Source of the DNA: Ancistrus triradiatus
Taxonomy: Eukaryota > Chordata > Actinopteri > Siluriformes > Loricariidae
DNA length: 64,000 nucleotides
Direction of reading: 5' to 3'
Assembly (NCBI GenBank): GCA_025084515.1
Contig: JAJAGP010000933.1
Span: forward strand, 62,001 to 126,000
Numbering within the stretch: position 1 is the stretch's first letter; the number at the start of each line of letters is the position of its first letter. Under the pieces are notes generated by a model, which made no database searches, was not told the DNA's origin, and worked only from the letters and a program-made list of their open reading frames with translations. Shown here one piece after another: positions 36,818 through 48,702 of this stretch. Made by a program: the position numbers and the translations under genes.

Positions 36818-37280
36818 CGGACTTGAATGAATTTGCAGTCATCCGAATAAATGAGATGAAAAAATCACGTTTGGTGTGTAACGGCCTTAAGACTGCAATG
36901 TTTCAAGGATTTGTTTCCATTTGGCTGGGCGTGACCATACTACAAATTCAAATTCTAATTGCCAAGTGCTAAAAAGAGATGTTCAACTGAGCAAAACAAA
37001 TCAAATGAATGCAAATAATCAGGAAAACAGAGACAGTGACAGCAGAGAAACAACTGTATCTTTGTAAGCGTGGTTTCTGCACGTTTCTCAGTTCTCACTT
37101 CTGACCGACCTGTTGTTGTCGGAAATAGAAGAGGAAATATCTTGCGCAACAGATAACAGTTAAAAATGAATGCGTTTTTGTGAGAGAAAGAGAGATTTTA
37201 CTCCTCTTAAATGGTAATATTAATAGAAAATCACCATGTTGGTGTCAGTGTTTGATATTGCCATGGGTCATCCACAAATA

Positions 37281-37729
37281 CAGTGGTGCTTGAAAGTTTG
37301 TGAACCCTTTAGAATGTTCTATATTACTGCATAAATGTGAAATAAAACATCATCAGATTTTCACACAAGTCCTAAAAGTAGATAAAGAGAACCCAGATAA
37401 ACAAATGAGACACAAATATTATACTTGATCATTTATTTATTGAAAATGATCCAATATTACATATTAGTGAGTGGCAAAAGTATGTGAACCTCTAGGTTTA
37501 TCAATTAATTTGAAGGTGAAATTAGAGTCAGGTGTTTTCAATCAATGGGATGACAATCAGGTGTGAGTGGGCACCCTGTTTTATTTAAAGAACAGGGATC
37601 TATCAAAGTCTGCTCTTCACAACACATGTTTGTGGAAGTGTATCATGGTACGAACAAAGGAGATTTCTGAGAATCTCAGAAAAAGAGTTGTTGATGCTCA
37701 TCAGGCTGGAAAAGGTTACAAAACAATCT
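37281..37729 (+). mobile_element. Tc1-like transposon, family 1, copy cut by assembly gap
   Basis: A TA precedes the terminus CAGTGGTGCTTGAAAGTTTG. The transposase start MVRTKEISENLRKRVVDAHQ and AGKGYKTI (from 37,646) is the N-terminal helix-turn-helix region of a Tc1 transposase. The sequence runs into Ns in mid-codon. DNA after the gap does not match Tc1, so the missing half lies in the gap or has been lost. Confidence 0.88.
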
Positions 37730-37829
37730 NNNNNNNNNNNNNNNNNNNNNNNNNNNNNNNNNNNNNNNNNNNNNNNNNNNNNNNNNNNNNNNNNNNNNNN
37801 NNNNNNNNNNNNNNNNNNNNNNNNNNNNN
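37730..37829. other. Assembly gap (100 N)
   Basis: Exactly 100 Ns, a conventional placeholder for a gap of unknown length. The true size of prex2 intron 1 is therefore uncertain. Confidence 0.99.
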
Positions 37830-39451
37830 TCTGAAAACGATTTAATATACGTGACTGAGGCTCGCTCGCTGTAATCAGCGAATTCCTGCAGCGTGTAATT
37901 AGTGTGCTATTCAAGAGGTTCTTCCCACTAATTTGGCCCTGAACTGTAGCATCAGCTGTGTATTTACCCAGAACAAGATGTTTACGGACATATCTAACAA
38001 ATCTGAGCTTAAATCCCTAACAGGAAATGCCTCGGCTTGTTTAGTGACATTACAGGTCATTTCTAGGTGAAAAGACGTTACACAATTTCTGCACAGAGCT
38101 TAAACGTGCCTTCCAAGTTTAGTGCATAGATCTGAAAAGATACAGACGAAACATGACATTTTTGCTGTAAAAGGGTGTAGGCACCTTTCCAGATGATCCA
38201 CTTGTCTTTGTAAGGTGTCTGAACTGGATTAAATTAGCTGAAATGTCATGTTTAAGTCATAATGACTGTTTAATGTCTGCATTAAGTTCTATGAAATAAG
38301 ACATTAACCAGACATTACTGTAGTCACATAGTCTTTTTAGGCTACTCTACCATGGGACAAGATACCTTTAGTTGCTATGTACTGTAGTTTAGATACTTTG
38401 CACATAGTGCTTTATTAAAAATTATACAACAGTTCCAACCCTACAATCTGATTGGCACCAAAACAGCACACAATCGTTCATTCATATTGTTATCTGCTTA
38501 AGCCCGGTCTGGCTTTTCCTGGTTGCGGTGCCTAGCAAGCAGCACGGGCCACAAAGCAGGAGCAACCCTAGACATCGTATTGCACATACACATTCATATA
38601 CACACTCACACACTAGGGGCACTTTAGAAACACCAGTTACCCAAAAGCATATTTTTGGACTGTGGGAGGAAATCAGAGTATATACAATAACGCAGTTACT
38701 TATGTCTTAATGAGTTTTATTTCATTTTTACATCCTTTTCCCATTTCATCTTCGCTTATGTGCACTTTGTATTTCAAACTATCAGTACTTGGAAGTGTAA
38801 TTATAAATCATAAGCCTTTTGGAGCATAGTGTTAAGGAATTGTTACCGTTGATCATTTGTTGTGGACCTACTTTGATTTATTTTGTTTCTTTATTTTATT
38901 GTAAAAAAAAATGTATAAAAGCAATAGAACAATTGAGGTTGTGCATTATTGCAAATAATATCACGCCTGTGATTATCTGCGGCACTCGCCTTCAGTTCGT
39001 TCCTGTGACCAAATCACAAAGCACACTCTCTCTCGTGTTGTGGCTTAACAATAATATTAAAAGACAATATGAAAACATTTAGTATAGTACTGTACAAAAA
39101 CTGTACAGAAATTCTTAGCTTTGTATCTTTTATAAAAGATACTGTGCATCCTGAGGTCACGTGCGATCGAGTTTACATTTCTTCCTCCTTCATACAGATG
39201 TTTCTTCGTCGATTGTTGCTGTTTGTGTCACTGACATGACTTTTGAGCATGTTTTGGAGCCATCATGTATATTCAGAGGGTATTTCCATACCTTTTATGC
39301 TTAATAATGAACACTGCAGTGTCCTGCTGCATTTTGCGTCTACATATCTATTCAGCGATCAGGCTTGAGGCTGGATCAGGACCATCTGAGAATGTTTACA
39401 GAATACTGGACCAGTTCATGACCTGCTAACTGCTATTTCTTGCTCTTACAG

Positions 39452-39523
39452 GTATTTCTGCATCGCCTCAATCAGTATGCTGCGGCCAAAATTGATAAGA
39501 ACATCACAGAGGAAACAGTCAAG
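39452..39523 (+). CDS. prex2: prex2 coding exon 2 (DH domain)
   Basis: A 24-codon exon (residues 43-66) reads VFLHRLNQYAAAKIDKNITE and onward, and aligns with the P-Rex2 segment [20 protein letters not shown]. It is flanked by a good polypyrimidine tract and acceptor (TTGCTCTTACAG) and the donor AAG|GTCAGT. Phase is 0 at both ends, so skipping it would delete 24 residues of the DH helical bundle without shifting the frame. Confidence 0.93.
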
Positions 39524-40633
39524 GTCAGTTTTCTGATACTCATCTCACTGTCGCACTTACAGTATGTAGTCAGCAAACACGTTCGGGGTGGAGTTCAGAT
39601 GCCAATTGACCTAAGACATGTCTTAGGAATATGGGACCACTGTGATACCACTGTTTAATACCTAATAAATCCAATTAATGAACTTTTGCTAGTTCTAATT
39701 GTGTTGTATTTGAACAAAACCCTCTACATCTAGCGTATTGCTTCTGTGCCACCTGAGCACCGAAGTCTGTTGTTTCTTGCAACAAGAAATAATTCTACTA
39801 ACGCATCTGACACAGCATTAAAATAGGTTATTATCTATAAGTCATTGCTGCCATATTTAGCAGCTTTTTTAACTGTTGATTTTGGAAATATGGACATGCA
39901 TTTGAATCTGTCTGTAGCAGTCGATACTAAAATGTGGAAGAAAAGGGTAAAAAATTCTCCCCTTCCATGTAACCAGTATCTCCATTTGGAAAACCAGGAT
40001 CACCATGAAAAGCTCCTCCCTCCAGCCCCTGTACTGTTTGAGAAAGTGACCCAAGCTTTAAACCGCCAAGCTAAGAAGTCAACTTTAGGTTGTTTTTAAC
40101 CTCTAAAAGTATGTCATTATTTGCTACAATCATGTACAGAGCCTCATTTTATACAGTTAAAAAGAGGACTTTTATGAATTCTATGATACTCAAATACAAG
40201 TAGTGAATTTTGATGATATTTACAAACATCCAAAGTTAGCCAAGCATGCTGTATCAATAAAAAAAACCTTTAAATTTGCTTTAAATTGTTCAGAAAGACC
40301 ATTAATAGCAGGGTCTGATTATGATAAAGGCTGGTCCAAATGAAACAGTTTTATAGGAGTATAAACAACAGCGCTTTGTTGTGGCTGGTCAGATTCCAGT
40401 GTCAGAAAAAAAGCAAAAATACATCAAATATATTTATATTTTATAAGACTATAAGGAATATTATACAAATATAAATATAAAACTACACAACCTCAAAATG
40501 GTCGCTATTTAATTTATTTAAGCTTCTATTTAAGCTGAAGTACAGTTTTTAGTTGTCCTGAACTAAATCAGACAGCGAAGAAATGCATTTCTGTAACGCA
40601 TATTAATTTCATTTCCTCCTCTTTTCTCTTCAG
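39524..40633. other. prex2 intron 2, nothing recognised
   Basis: A 1.1-kb AT-rich intron with no transposon or exon that I could identify. Confidence 0.6.
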
Positions 40634-40756
40634 GTGCTCTTTTCTAACCTGGGGGAGATCCTTTGTGTGCACAAGGACTTCCTGTCCATTTTGGAGGATC
40701 TTCTACGCCCGGATCCTCACCCTCACCATGAAGTGGGACGCTGCTTCCTTCAGTTT
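40634..40756 (+). CDS. prex2: prex2 coding exon 3 (DH domain)
   Basis: Forty-one codons (residues 67-107) begin VLFSNLGEILCVHKDFLSIL and end CFLQF. The motif LFSN..E.L.VHK.FL is the family's second DH helix region. The acceptor is CTCTTCAG and the donor TTT|GTGAGT; both boundaries are phase 0. A Tc1 transposon starts only 25 bp after the exon end. Confidence 0.94.
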
Positions 40757-40780
40757 GTGAGTCTCCAAAATCACATAGTA

Positions 40781-41928
40781 CAGTGGTACTTGAAAGTTTG
40801 TGAACCCTTTAGAATTTTCTATATTACTGCATAAATATGACCTAAAACATCATCAGATTTTCACACAAGTCCTAAAAGTAGATAAAGAGAACCCAGTTAA
40901 ACAAATGAGACAAAAATATTATACTTGGTCATTTATTTATTGAGGAAAATGAACCAATATTACATATTAGTGAGTGGCAAAAGTATGTGAACCTTTGCTT
41001 TCAGTATCTGGTGTGATCCCCCCGTACAGCAATAACTGCAACTAAACATTTCCTGTAACTGTTGATCAGTCCTGCTCACCAGCTTGGAGGAATTTTAGCC
41101 CATTCCTCCGTACAGAACAACTTCAGCTCTGGGATGTTGGTGGGTTTTCCTCACATTAGCTGCTCATTCAGGTCCTTCCACAACATTTCGATTGGATTAA
41201 GGTCAGGGACTCTGACTTGGGCCATTCCAAACATTAACTTTTATTCTTCTTTAACCCACCATTGTTGTTCAAGTGTTCTTCTGATGGGGACTCATGAAAC
41301 ATTAAACATTAGGGAATGTGAGAGAGGCCTTCAGTTGCTTAGAAGTTACCCTGGGGTGCTTTGTGACCTCGCAAACTATTACACGCATTGCTCTTCGAGT
41401 GATCTTTGTTGGTCAACCACTCCTAGGGAGGGTAACAATGGCCTTGAATTTCCTCCATTTGTACACAATCTGTCTGACTGTGGACTGGTGGTGTCCAAAC
41501 TCTTTAGAGATGGTTTTGTAACCTTTTCCAGCCTGATGAGCATCAACAACTCTTTTTCTGAGATCCTCAGAAATCTCCTTTGTTCATGCCATGATACACT
41601 TCCACAAACATGTCTTGTGAAGAGCAGACTTTGATAGATCCATGTTCTTTAAATAAAACAGGGTGCCCACTCACACCTGATTGTCATCCCATTGATTGAA
41701 AACACCTGACTCTAATTTCACCTTCAAATTAACTGCTTATCCTAGAGGTTCACATACTTTTGCCACTCACTAATATGTAATTTTGGATCATTTTCCTCAA
41801 TAAATAAATGACTAAGTATATTTTTATCTGTTTTTAGGACTTGTGTGAAAATCTGATGATGTTTTAGGTCATAGTTATGCAGAAATATAGACAATTGTAA
41901 AGGGTTCACAAACTTTCAAGCACCACTG
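40781..41928 (-). mobile_element. Tc1-like transposon, family 1, internally deleted, 25 bp after exon 3
   Basis: Both termini are present (CAGTGGTACTTGAAAGTTTG and TTTCAAGCACCACTG) with TA on each side. The coding direction is minus: the sequence reads as the reverse complement of the Tc1 transposase, with the C-terminal region on the left and the N-terminal region (near 41,500-41,600) on the right. About 400 bp of the middle, including the first catalytic aspartate region, are missing relative to 43,865-45,420. Confidence 0.9.
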
Positions 41929-43580
41929 TAAAACAGTTTGATCAGGTGCATGTATTACATTAGTAAGAAGAGCCTAAGTGATATTTGTGGTGCAGACCAC
42001 AATTTCCCTCCCCTCCCTCAGACAGACAATTATGTGACTGTGTGAAGCCTGATCCAGCCGGCTCAGGTGCCAGAAATTTGCTTTCACAGCGACCCGTTCG
42101 GTCTACGTGCACACCTGCATCTTATTGATTCCGGGATAGATTTCTTAAATGTATGATTATGTTATTATTATTAATAATAGAATTATTACAGTATTATACA
42201 ATTTTATTAATTTTTTTCGTAAAAAGTCCAGGATCCCAAACAGAACCTGGATTCATCGCTAAAGACTCACCAAGAGGTACACTACCCAAAATTATAATCT
42301 GAGTCTTTATACAGGGTAGCATGGGACACTTCTACGCCTTCTTGTGGCAAGACCCAGTGTCTAATCAGAGCACACCTGTAATCATTTACATATCTGTCCG
42401 ACACAGAACTGCGTGCTGAGTTTTGCAGCGATCCCACATTTCTATCTGAGTGCATTATTTATTTTGTCAGTGAGTATGTATAGTATTTTTTCCATCTGGC
42501 TTCTGGTTTTCTTCTGCCGCTTCTCTTCCTGATGTTACAGTTTGGCATGTTAGATTTTCTACAGAACACACTTTGGCTCTGTGGCTCTGTGATGTTTCTG
42601 TTCTGCTCAGTGTTGTCTTGACTTCTGGTTCTTGTTTATCAGTGAATCGTAGCGTGACTGAATAATCCGATTGAAAATCCACATGTTGGATAAGAGGCAG
42701 GGTGAAGGGAGCCTGGGTTTGGGGATTTGTGAGTTCAGCTGCTGTCACGGTCTTCTTCAGATCCCTCGGCTTGAGTTTAATTGTCCTCACGTCTTTGTAG
42801 TGTCTCCTGGAAATGTTATCACGGAGTAAATAAAGCGTGGTAGATGGTCCATGTGTGAGAGATGGATGCCCTGGGACTTATGAAACCTTTAAACCCTTAG
42901 AAAGGGATGCACTGGGAAAAATATGTTACTATACTATAATATAACGGCAATTTGCAGGGTCCCGTTGGTTCCCTCCAGTCGGGACGTACAACTCATCCAG
43001 ACACTTATCTAAGTTGCCGTGGGAAAGGATGGCGTTTAAACACGTGGGCGTGACCGACGACCTCTAAGGGTTAAATGAATGTTATTTCTTCAGTGTTTTA
43101 AGAAGTTGGTGCAAATCTGAAATGTTCAGTTCAGCTCTGACTCGTATCGTGACCCCACGCAGTGAGACAACATGATTATTTTATCCACCTCTTACAGGTC
43201 AGATGGTGGCCAGACATCTGGAAAATCCCTCTCAGGACTCACTGAACCGTCTCTAATTTCCGCTCCTATACTTAGGCAGGTCGTTCGAAGTACTAATTCT
43301 CTCTGTTAGACCTGCAGCAGTCCATAATAGCCCTATCTGCCCGTCATTTAAATAGACGTTTCGACTGTGGGAGGCCTGGTCAATAATGATAGCTCTTAAT
43401 GTCAGCTGTAATTTAGCACATAATTCAACAATCACTGAAGCAGACCGCTCCTATTTCTACCACCGTAGAGACTGTTTCTGACCACAGTACCACTGACCAC
43501 ACTGAAATGGATCTGTTACACGGAAAGACTGGATGTATTTATAAAAAGGTAATGCCAAAAAGTTATTTACAACCTAAAAC

Positions 43581-43626
<46 letters not shown>
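43581..43626. repeat. (ATA)n microsatellite
   Basis: About 15 ATA units in prex2 intron 3, some 240 bp before the long Tc1 copy. Confidence 0.95.
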
Positions 43627-43627
<1 letters not shown>

Positions 43628-43864
43628 CAGCAACTCCATTTTGATGCTGCTGCTGCTTATTGACACAAGGGGCACCCCTGGTCTGAATACAAACTCCAGT
43701 GAGGTCGAACTTAGGAAGAGGTGAAATTCAGTCCGAACCAGGACCTTTAACCCAGCCTATAACATGGCAGGCTTGGCTGTAAACAATGGGGTGCCCACTC
43801 AGCACCAGTGGATGATCCACCAATATGATGAATGACAAGGATGGAGGACAACAATGGAACTATA

Positions 43865-45420
43865 CAGTGGTGCTTGAAAGTTTGTGAACCCTTTAGAATA
43901 TTCTATATTTATGCTTAAATATGACCTAAAACATCATCAGATTTTCACACCAGTCCTAAAAGCAGATAAAGAGAACCCAGTTAAACAAATGAAACACAAA
44001 TATTATAATTGGTCATTTATTTATTGAGGAAAATGATTCAATAACACATAGGATTAGCAGTTAATTTGAAGGTGAAATTAGAGTCAATGGGATGACAATC
44101 AGGTGTGAGTGGGCACCCTGTTTTATTTAAAGAACAGGGATCTATCAAAGTCTGCTCTTCACAACACATGTTTGTGGAAGTGTATCATGGCACGAACAAA
44201 AGAGATTTCTGAGGACCTCAGAAAAAGAGTTGTTGATGCTCATCAGGCTGGAAAAGGTTACAAAACCATCTCTAAAGAGTTTGGACTCCACCAATCTACA
44301 GTCAGACAGATTGTGTACAAATGGAGGAAATTTAAGGCCATTGTTACCCTCCCCAGGAGTGGTCGACCAACAAAGATCACTTCAAGAGCAAGGCATGTAA
44401 TAGTTGGCGAGGTCCCAAAGGACCCCAGGGTAACTTCTAAGCAACTGAAGGCCTCTCTCACATTGGCTAATGTTAATGTTCATGAGTCCACCATCAGAAG
44501 AACACGGAACAACAATGGTGAGCATGGCAGGGTTGCAAGGAGAAAGCCACTGCTCTCCAAAAAGAACATTGCTGCTCGTCTGCAGTTTGCTAAAGATCAC
44601 GTGGACAAGCCAGAAGGTTATTGAAAGAATATTTTGTGGACGGATGAGACCAAAATAAAACTTTTCATTTAGAAGAAAAGCATTCTATTTGGAGAAAGGA
44701 AAACATTGCATTCCAGCATAAGAACCTAATCCCGTCTGTGAAACATGGTGGTGGTAGTAATCATGGTTTGGGCCTGTTTTGCTGCATCTGGGACAGGACG
44801 GCTTGCCATCATTAATGGAACAATGAATTCTGAATTATATCAGAGATTTCTAAAGGAAAATGTCAGCACATCTGTCCATGAACTGAATCTCAAGAGAAGG
44901 TGGGTCATGCAGCAAGACAACGACCCTAAGCACACAAGCCGTTCTACCAAAGAATGGTTAAAGAAGAATAAAGTTAATGTTTTGTCAAAGTCAATGTCCT
45001 GACCTTAATCCAATCGAAATGTTCTGGAAGGACCTGAAGCGAGCATGTGAGGAAACCCACCAACATCCCAGAGTTGAAGCTGTTCTGTACGGAGGAATGG
45101 GCTAAAATTCCTCCAAGCCGGTGTGCAGGACTGATCAACAGTTACAGGAAACATTTAGTTGCAGTTATTGCTGCACAGGGGGGTCACACCAGATACTGAA
45201 AGCAAAGGTTCACATACTTTTGCCACTCACTAATATGTAATATTGGATCATTTTCCTCAATTAATAAATGTCCAAGTATAATATTTTTTGTCTCATTTGT
45301 TTAACTGGCTTCTCCTTATCTACTTTTAGGACATGTGTGAAAATCTGATGATGTTTTAGGTCATATTTATGCAGAAATATAGAAAATTCTAAAGGGTTCA
45401 CAAACTTTTAAGCACCACTG
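43865..45420 (+). mobile_element. Tc1-like transposon, family 1, near full-length copy
   Basis: At 1,556 bp this is a full-size Tc1 element, with termini CAGTGGTGCTTGAAAGTTTG and AAGCACCACTG and a TA on each side. It carries the transposase pseudogene described separately. The other three family copies in the window (37,281; 40,781; 60,979) are shorter. Confidence 0.92.
44187..45085 (+). pseudogene. Tc1 transposase, broken by frame changes
   Basis: A DDE-type transposase that cut and pasted its own element. From the ATG at 44,187 the frame is open for about 145 codons: paired-like helix-turn-helix (MARTKEISEDLRKRVVDAHQ, KGYKTISKEFGLHQSTVRQI), the GRP motif (RSGRPTKI) and the second HTH. It stops at 44,622, just before the first catalytic-Asp block (WTDET, about 44,637). 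A second open piece (44,745-45,002) has VWACFAASGTGRLAIINGTM and the second catalytic Asp in QQDNDPKHTSRSTKEWLKKN. The third (acidic) residue block SPDLNPIEMFWKDLK follows in yet another frame. At least two frame changes make it non-functional. Confidence 0.9.
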
Positions 45421-45460
45421 TATGCTAGCATATCAAACCACTGTGCCACCTGGGCACCTG

Positions 45461-45548
45461 CTATTATTATTAATACTTTTACAACTATTATTACTACTAC
45501 TACTACTACTACTAATAATAATAATAATAAGAAGAAGAAGCAGAAGAT
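45461..45548. repeat. Compound trinucleotide repeat (ATT/ACT/AAT/AAG)
   Basis: Runs of ATT, ACT, AAT and AAG triplets follow each other directly, lying between the long Tc1 copy and prex2 exon 4 (about 105 bp before it). Confidence 0.9.
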
Positions 45549-45652
45549 GTGTAGGAAGTGTAGGAATAGGAGCAGAACATCATGGGTGAGGTTGTTGATT
45601 TTCCACGAGTTCACCAGAATATGTGTGTGTGTGCGTGTGTTCTCATCCTCAG

Positions 45653-45757
45653 AGAGGCAGGTTTCAGATTTATGATGAGTACTGTGGAAACCACGAGAAG
45701 GCCCAGAAGCTGCTGCTGGAACTCAACAAAATCCGGAGCGTCCGCACATGTCTCCTG
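45653..45757 (+). CDS. prex2: prex2 coding exon 4 (DH domain)
   Basis: Thirty-five codons (residues 108-142) include [20 protein letters not shown], nearly identical to mammalian P-Rex2 ([20 protein letters not shown]). The first residues are RGRFQ where mammals have KDKFR. It starts after TCATCCTCAG, which follows a short GT-rich stretch, and ends CTG|GTGAGT. Both boundaries are phase 0. Confidence 0.94.
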
Positions 45758-46125
45758 GTGAGTATTCACATATCATATTTAACCAGGGTTAGACAATTGA
45801 GATCTCTGAGGTTCTGCTGTAATACTCACACACTTATCTCCATAAAATCTCCATAAAGTGAGTTTGTGGTTCATTAGAGGACCTGCGCCTGAGATTTAAT
45901 CACAGAAACGAACCACTTTCCATGTGGGATATTGTTTTATGCGCTTCCTAAATAAAAGAGTCGCTACATAACAGCGGAGTATAAAGCACTGTGTGTTTTA
46001 ATTCAATTTGATTTAATCACTTGTTTATGGTCGTAACCTTGAGCTGATGAAGCTGCCCGAGCTTTCCCACAAAATATAGACCCTGCATCTGAGCTGCATC
46101 TGAGTTCTGTTCTGTTTCCCATTAG

Positions 46126-46227
46126 AACTGCATGCTGCTGGGAGGGAGGAAGAACACGGAGGTTCCTCTGGAAGGCTACCTGGTGGCTCCCATCCAGAGG
46201 ATCTGCAAGTACCCTCTGCTCCTTAGG
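46126..46227 (+). CDS. prex2: prex2 coding exon 5 (DH domain, CR3 core)
   Basis: Thirty-four codons (residues 143-176) read NCMLLGGRKNTEVPLEGYLV and then APIQRICKYPLLLR. The PIQRICKYPLLL segment is the most conserved Dbl-homology motif (P.QR..KYPLLL), lying in the long helix that contacts the GTPase. Acceptor TTTCCCATTAG, donor AGG|GTGAGT, phase 0 at both ends. Confidence 0.95.
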
Positions 46228-48702
46228 GTGAGTGAGATCAGGCTTTCTGTCATGATGGCTTTGTGAAGCTGATAGGAGATTCCTTCTATTGAATACTGTA
46301 ATCCATAGGCCCTGCCCTGACTGTAAACCCTAATGGAAACCTGTTTTTATTCTCTCACAACCTGCTGCTCTAACAGAAGTGTGCCTCAGACCAGGTCCCT
46401 ATTCCTGAGAGGGCCCTGTGACTCAGGAATCACCTAGGAACACACCCATAACTGGAAGGCGAGTGTCGAGTGGCATCCCATTTGTGGGGGAACCGGCTCT
46501 TCAGGACCACCTCAGATATGAGGGTGGGCCTCATAACTCTTAACTCAAAACTCAGTTCAAAACTCACCTCACCAGAAGCGGGTTACGAAACCAGCTGGCT
46601 CAGTGGTAGAGCGCTTGTTTGCGTGGTATCGAAAGACCCAGAGTCACCGGGCCTCAGACGGGTTCTTCACCAATCAGAACTCGCTACCAAGTTTTGTGTG
46701 TGCTCCTAGTGTAACACTCATGGCACGGAAGAACAAGGGAGGCAGACGTAAGCGCAAGTGACAGGGGTCTATTTACAGTGGACATAGTGAAAAACATAAA
46801 AAGAACAAGCAAACTTAAACTTAGAAGACAAACAGAAACAGCTAACAACCAATAACACAGAAAACAAGCTGACAGGCTAACAAGCTAACAAAACAAACAG
46901 AAAGGATTACGCTAACAGGTATAACAAACAAGAGCTAACAATCAAACACAGCTTAAACACAGAACAAGAAATAAAAGACAACCAGAGAAAACTCTAAAGA
47001 CCAGAGACACAAAGAGGCTAGGCAAAGAGAAGGAGACAAGACAGCAAGGAGGACAAATGAGAGCCAAGACACACCAGGGAGTGAAGAAGCCAGAGCAAAA
47101 AGTGCACAGGAGGATGGGTATTTATAGGAAAGGACAGCAGGTGGCAACAGCCCAACCTGCTGTCGAAACAGAAGAATGACAGGGAGAGCTAAACAAAATG
47201 GATACAAGCTGGAGGGAAAGCATCATCATTACTTCTAGGTTTCAGAGGGTCCCGGTTAAAGGGTTCTCTCGGGAATGGGGGCTAGATCTGGGGCACGCAA
47301 TATAGACCATTGGTTACAGCTGCCTTCTATACTAGAGATTGCCGTTTTCTTGGGTGATTTTAACATTTGATCAGTCGATTCCGATTTTCTTTCTGTATAA
47401 GAATTATAAATGACAGCATACAGAAACATTTTTGTTTAACTTTTTTGTTCTAATGGAACATTGGTTCATTTTTTCAAAAAGAGGGGCTTCTGGCTTGTGC
47501 CTGGCTCTGCGCTAGCTTTAGGCTTAACCTCTTTGCGTTTGTGATGGTGTTTTAAATGTCTTATTAAATTAGTTGTTCCGAATGTTTTCGGAGATGTTCC
47601 TCCACAGCTTATTTTCGGCATGCGCAGCAAACAGCACTCACTGTGACGTAGCCTACTTCCACGCTGAAGATGTGGCTGTGTCCGAAATAGATCCCTACTC
47701 CCTCATTAGTATCCCTACTTTCTCTTTGAGTATAAATGTGTTAAGAGGATAAACCAGGTTTAGCTGATCTGTAAGAGTTTATAGCCCCTGCCTTTGTTAT
47801 TTAAAGTGGAGTCCTGGGGGTCAAGGTGAGATGCAGGTGGCTCCGGAAGAAGCAGGATGGTGCACCAGTATCTTTAACAGTGGTATTCAACACAACTTTA
47901 AATTTTTCAGTTACTCTCTGTGATAATAATATGGCCTGATGATATAAACTGCATCTGTTAAGTCGACTGAAAACTGAACTATCCAGGGTTGTGTCTTAGG
48001 TCTGTCGTATTTTCTTCACTCTAAAAGATGTGAGAGAACACGGTTGTATCAGTCAGACTCCAGTTCATGTTTCAGAATAAACACACCGCTTCTGCTGATG
48101 ATAAACTTCTTTCCGAAGCAGAAACCGTTCCCGTTTAGGTTTAATACCCATGAGCGCTTGTTCACAGCAATCTCTTGCTCGCTCTCACCCGTGAAGCTCT
48201 TAGCCGGGCTCGAGATCTCGCAGCTGGAACAGATAAACAGTTCTCACTAAACACCACTGATAGTGATCTGTATTCGCTTTGTAAATCAGAGTGAAACACC
48301 GAAGCTGTTGTGTTTGGCCTGGCTTTACAGATTAGCAGCTTGCCATGTAGATGTACCACACAGTAGCGTAAATCAGTACCTCGCTATCCAAGTTTAACTC
48401 AGGTCAGATGTCATGTACAGTCAAACACCGCTCTCTGACCTCCTACTATCCGGAAACCTGCTGTAACACAACGAAAGTAGACAGTGGAAGAGGAGAGTGT
48501 TCTGAAATGCTTCTTACCTCTACCTACACCCTCCACTTGCCTCCCGTTTGTTTTTACATTTACCACATTTAGCAGACGCTCTTGGAGCTAATGCAGTCTC
48601 ATAACATTTAGTCCAGGTGGTTTGTTTCCTGCTAGTAGTTATAACTGTCTAAATCATGTGTTTTTTCACAAACTTTTAAACCTTTTAAAAGCTACAGAAA
48701 TA
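46228..48702. other. prex2 intron 5, left part
   Basis: No exon seen. A tRNA-like box (GGCTCAGTGGTAGAGCGCTTG) at about 46,597 lacks a good B box and is probably a tRNA-derived repeat relic. The A/C-rich, purine-biased stretch 46,730-47,215 (repeated GCTAACA / ACAAAC words) is low complexity. A SINE tail fragment (ACATTTAGCAGACGCTCTTGGAG) lies at 48,553-48,595. Confidence 0.5.

Larger units (their letters stand above)
23775..39451. other. prex2 intron 1 (15.7 kb plus assembly gap)
   Basis: Contains the repeats listed separately and a 100-N gap at 37,730-37,829. Outside these, no exon of a known gene was recognised. A T-rich stretch covers 28,350-28,860. Parts of 38,480-38,690 (CACACACTAGGGGCACTTTAG, TTTTTGGACTGTGGGAGGAAATC) and 25,890-25,935 (GAATAGGTTCCAGACTCCCTGCGACCCT) are copies of the dispersed fish repeat that also appears at 56,680-56,780. 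Confidence 0.55.

Noticed and set aside
41062..41634. 190-codon plus-strand open frame in prex2 intron 3
   Set aside because: It is the antisense of the minus-oriented Tc1 element and does not encode a transposase on this strand.
46593..46660. tRNA-like GGCTCAGTGGTAGAGCGCTTG segment as a functional tRNA
   Set aside because: The B box is degenerate (GTATCGAAAGAC) and no acceptor stem pairs; probably a repeat relic.
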